Below are positions 5,784 to 5,895 of a DNA stretch of 5,895 bases, one piece after another. Source of the stretch: Verrucomicrobiota bacterium (GTDB taxonomy: Bacteria; Verrucomicrobiota; Verrucomicrobiia; Opitutales; Oceanipulchritudinaceae); NCBI GenBank assembly GCA_009908535.1, contig JAAAOD010000163.1, positions 1-5,895 of the forward strand, written 5' to 3'. The position numbers were made by a program, and so were the translations under genes. Position 1 is the first letter of the stretch. Each line of letters begins with the position of its first letter. The notes under the pieces were generated by a model. It was given only the letters and a program-made list of their open reading frames with translations. It was not told where the DNA came from and did not search any database.

Positions 5784-5895
5784 GCCAGTTCCTCCACGGT
5801 GGCCTCGGCGGTTTTGCCGGCGACGCTGAGGCGGAAGGTGCGCACGTTGTCCCCGGAGGGCGCCGGTGCCACCGGCGGTTCGGCCGCTTTGGCCT
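5780..5895 (-). CDS. C-terminal tail of a truncated protein, possibly a carboxylase/decarboxylase subunit
   Basis: An open minus-strand frame enters from the right edge and stops at 5782-5780, giving 38 residues. It has an Ala/Pro-rich stretch (AEPPVAPAPSG) and then VRTFRLSVAGKTAEATVEELA at the end. The FRLSVAGK-AEATVEEL pattern is like the small strand pair that precedes the biotinyl domain in OadA-type alpha subunits and in separate biotin carrier proteins. The protein ends there without the AMKM biotin site, so it could be a carboxyltransferase subunit whose biotin domain is encoded separately. Its stop overlaps the next gene by ATGA. The gene is likely real; the function is a guess from a very short fragment. 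Confidence 0.5.
   Translation of the reverse strand, partial: AKAAEPPVAPAPSGDNVRTFRLSVAGKTAEATVEELA

Noticed and set aside
5780..5895. Reading the right-edge fragment as a complete biotin carrier protein
   Set aside because: The frame stops without a biotin attachment motif (AMKM), so at most it is the region that precedes a biotinyl domain.

Overview
This is a 5.9 kb stretch of a high-GC bacterial chromosome with tightly packed genes and no mobile elements, RNA genes or CRISPR array that I can see. The mix of genes is chromosomal: housekeeping lysine/peptidoglycan and recombination genes, an ECF sigma factor, an arsenic-type resistance operon, and a large PEPCK-like DUF4914-type protein beside a decarboxylase-type operon. 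It fits a PVC-group bacterium such as Verrucomicrobiota, but that placement comes from recalled family distribution and is only moderately supported.

Left part (1-1820): the 3' end of dapB overlaps the start of ruvA by the four bases ATGA, so the two are probably translationally coupled. ruvA converges on an ECF sigma factor gene on the minus strand. The 35-base gap between them can form alternative hairpins. No anti-sigma gene flanks the sigma gene in this window.

Middle part (1821-3510): an AT-rich intergenic patch carries an imperfect palindrome that looks like an ArsR/SmtB operator. It lies between the sigma gene and a plus-strand operon encoding an ArsR-type repressor with a CVC metal-site motif, a 61-residue Cys-rich protein, and an ArsP-type (PF03773-like) permease. 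The operon ends in a strong 14-bp hairpin terminator that can also serve the converging gene.

Right part (3552-5895, minus strand): reading in the direction of transcription, there is the C-terminal tail of a truncated protein that resembles the region leading into a biotin-carrier domain. A 97-residue protein with an OadG-like soluble C-terminal segment follows, overlapping it by ATGA. After 24 bases comes a 637-residue protein of the DUF4914 type. This protein keeps, in order and with nearly the right spacing, the residues that build the active site of ATP-dependent phosphoenolpyruvate carboxykinase. A PEPCK relative beside subunits of an oxaloacetate or methylmalonyl-CoA decarboxylase-like complex is the most interesting feature here: it suggests an undescribed enzyme acting at the oxaloacetate/PEP/pyruvate node.
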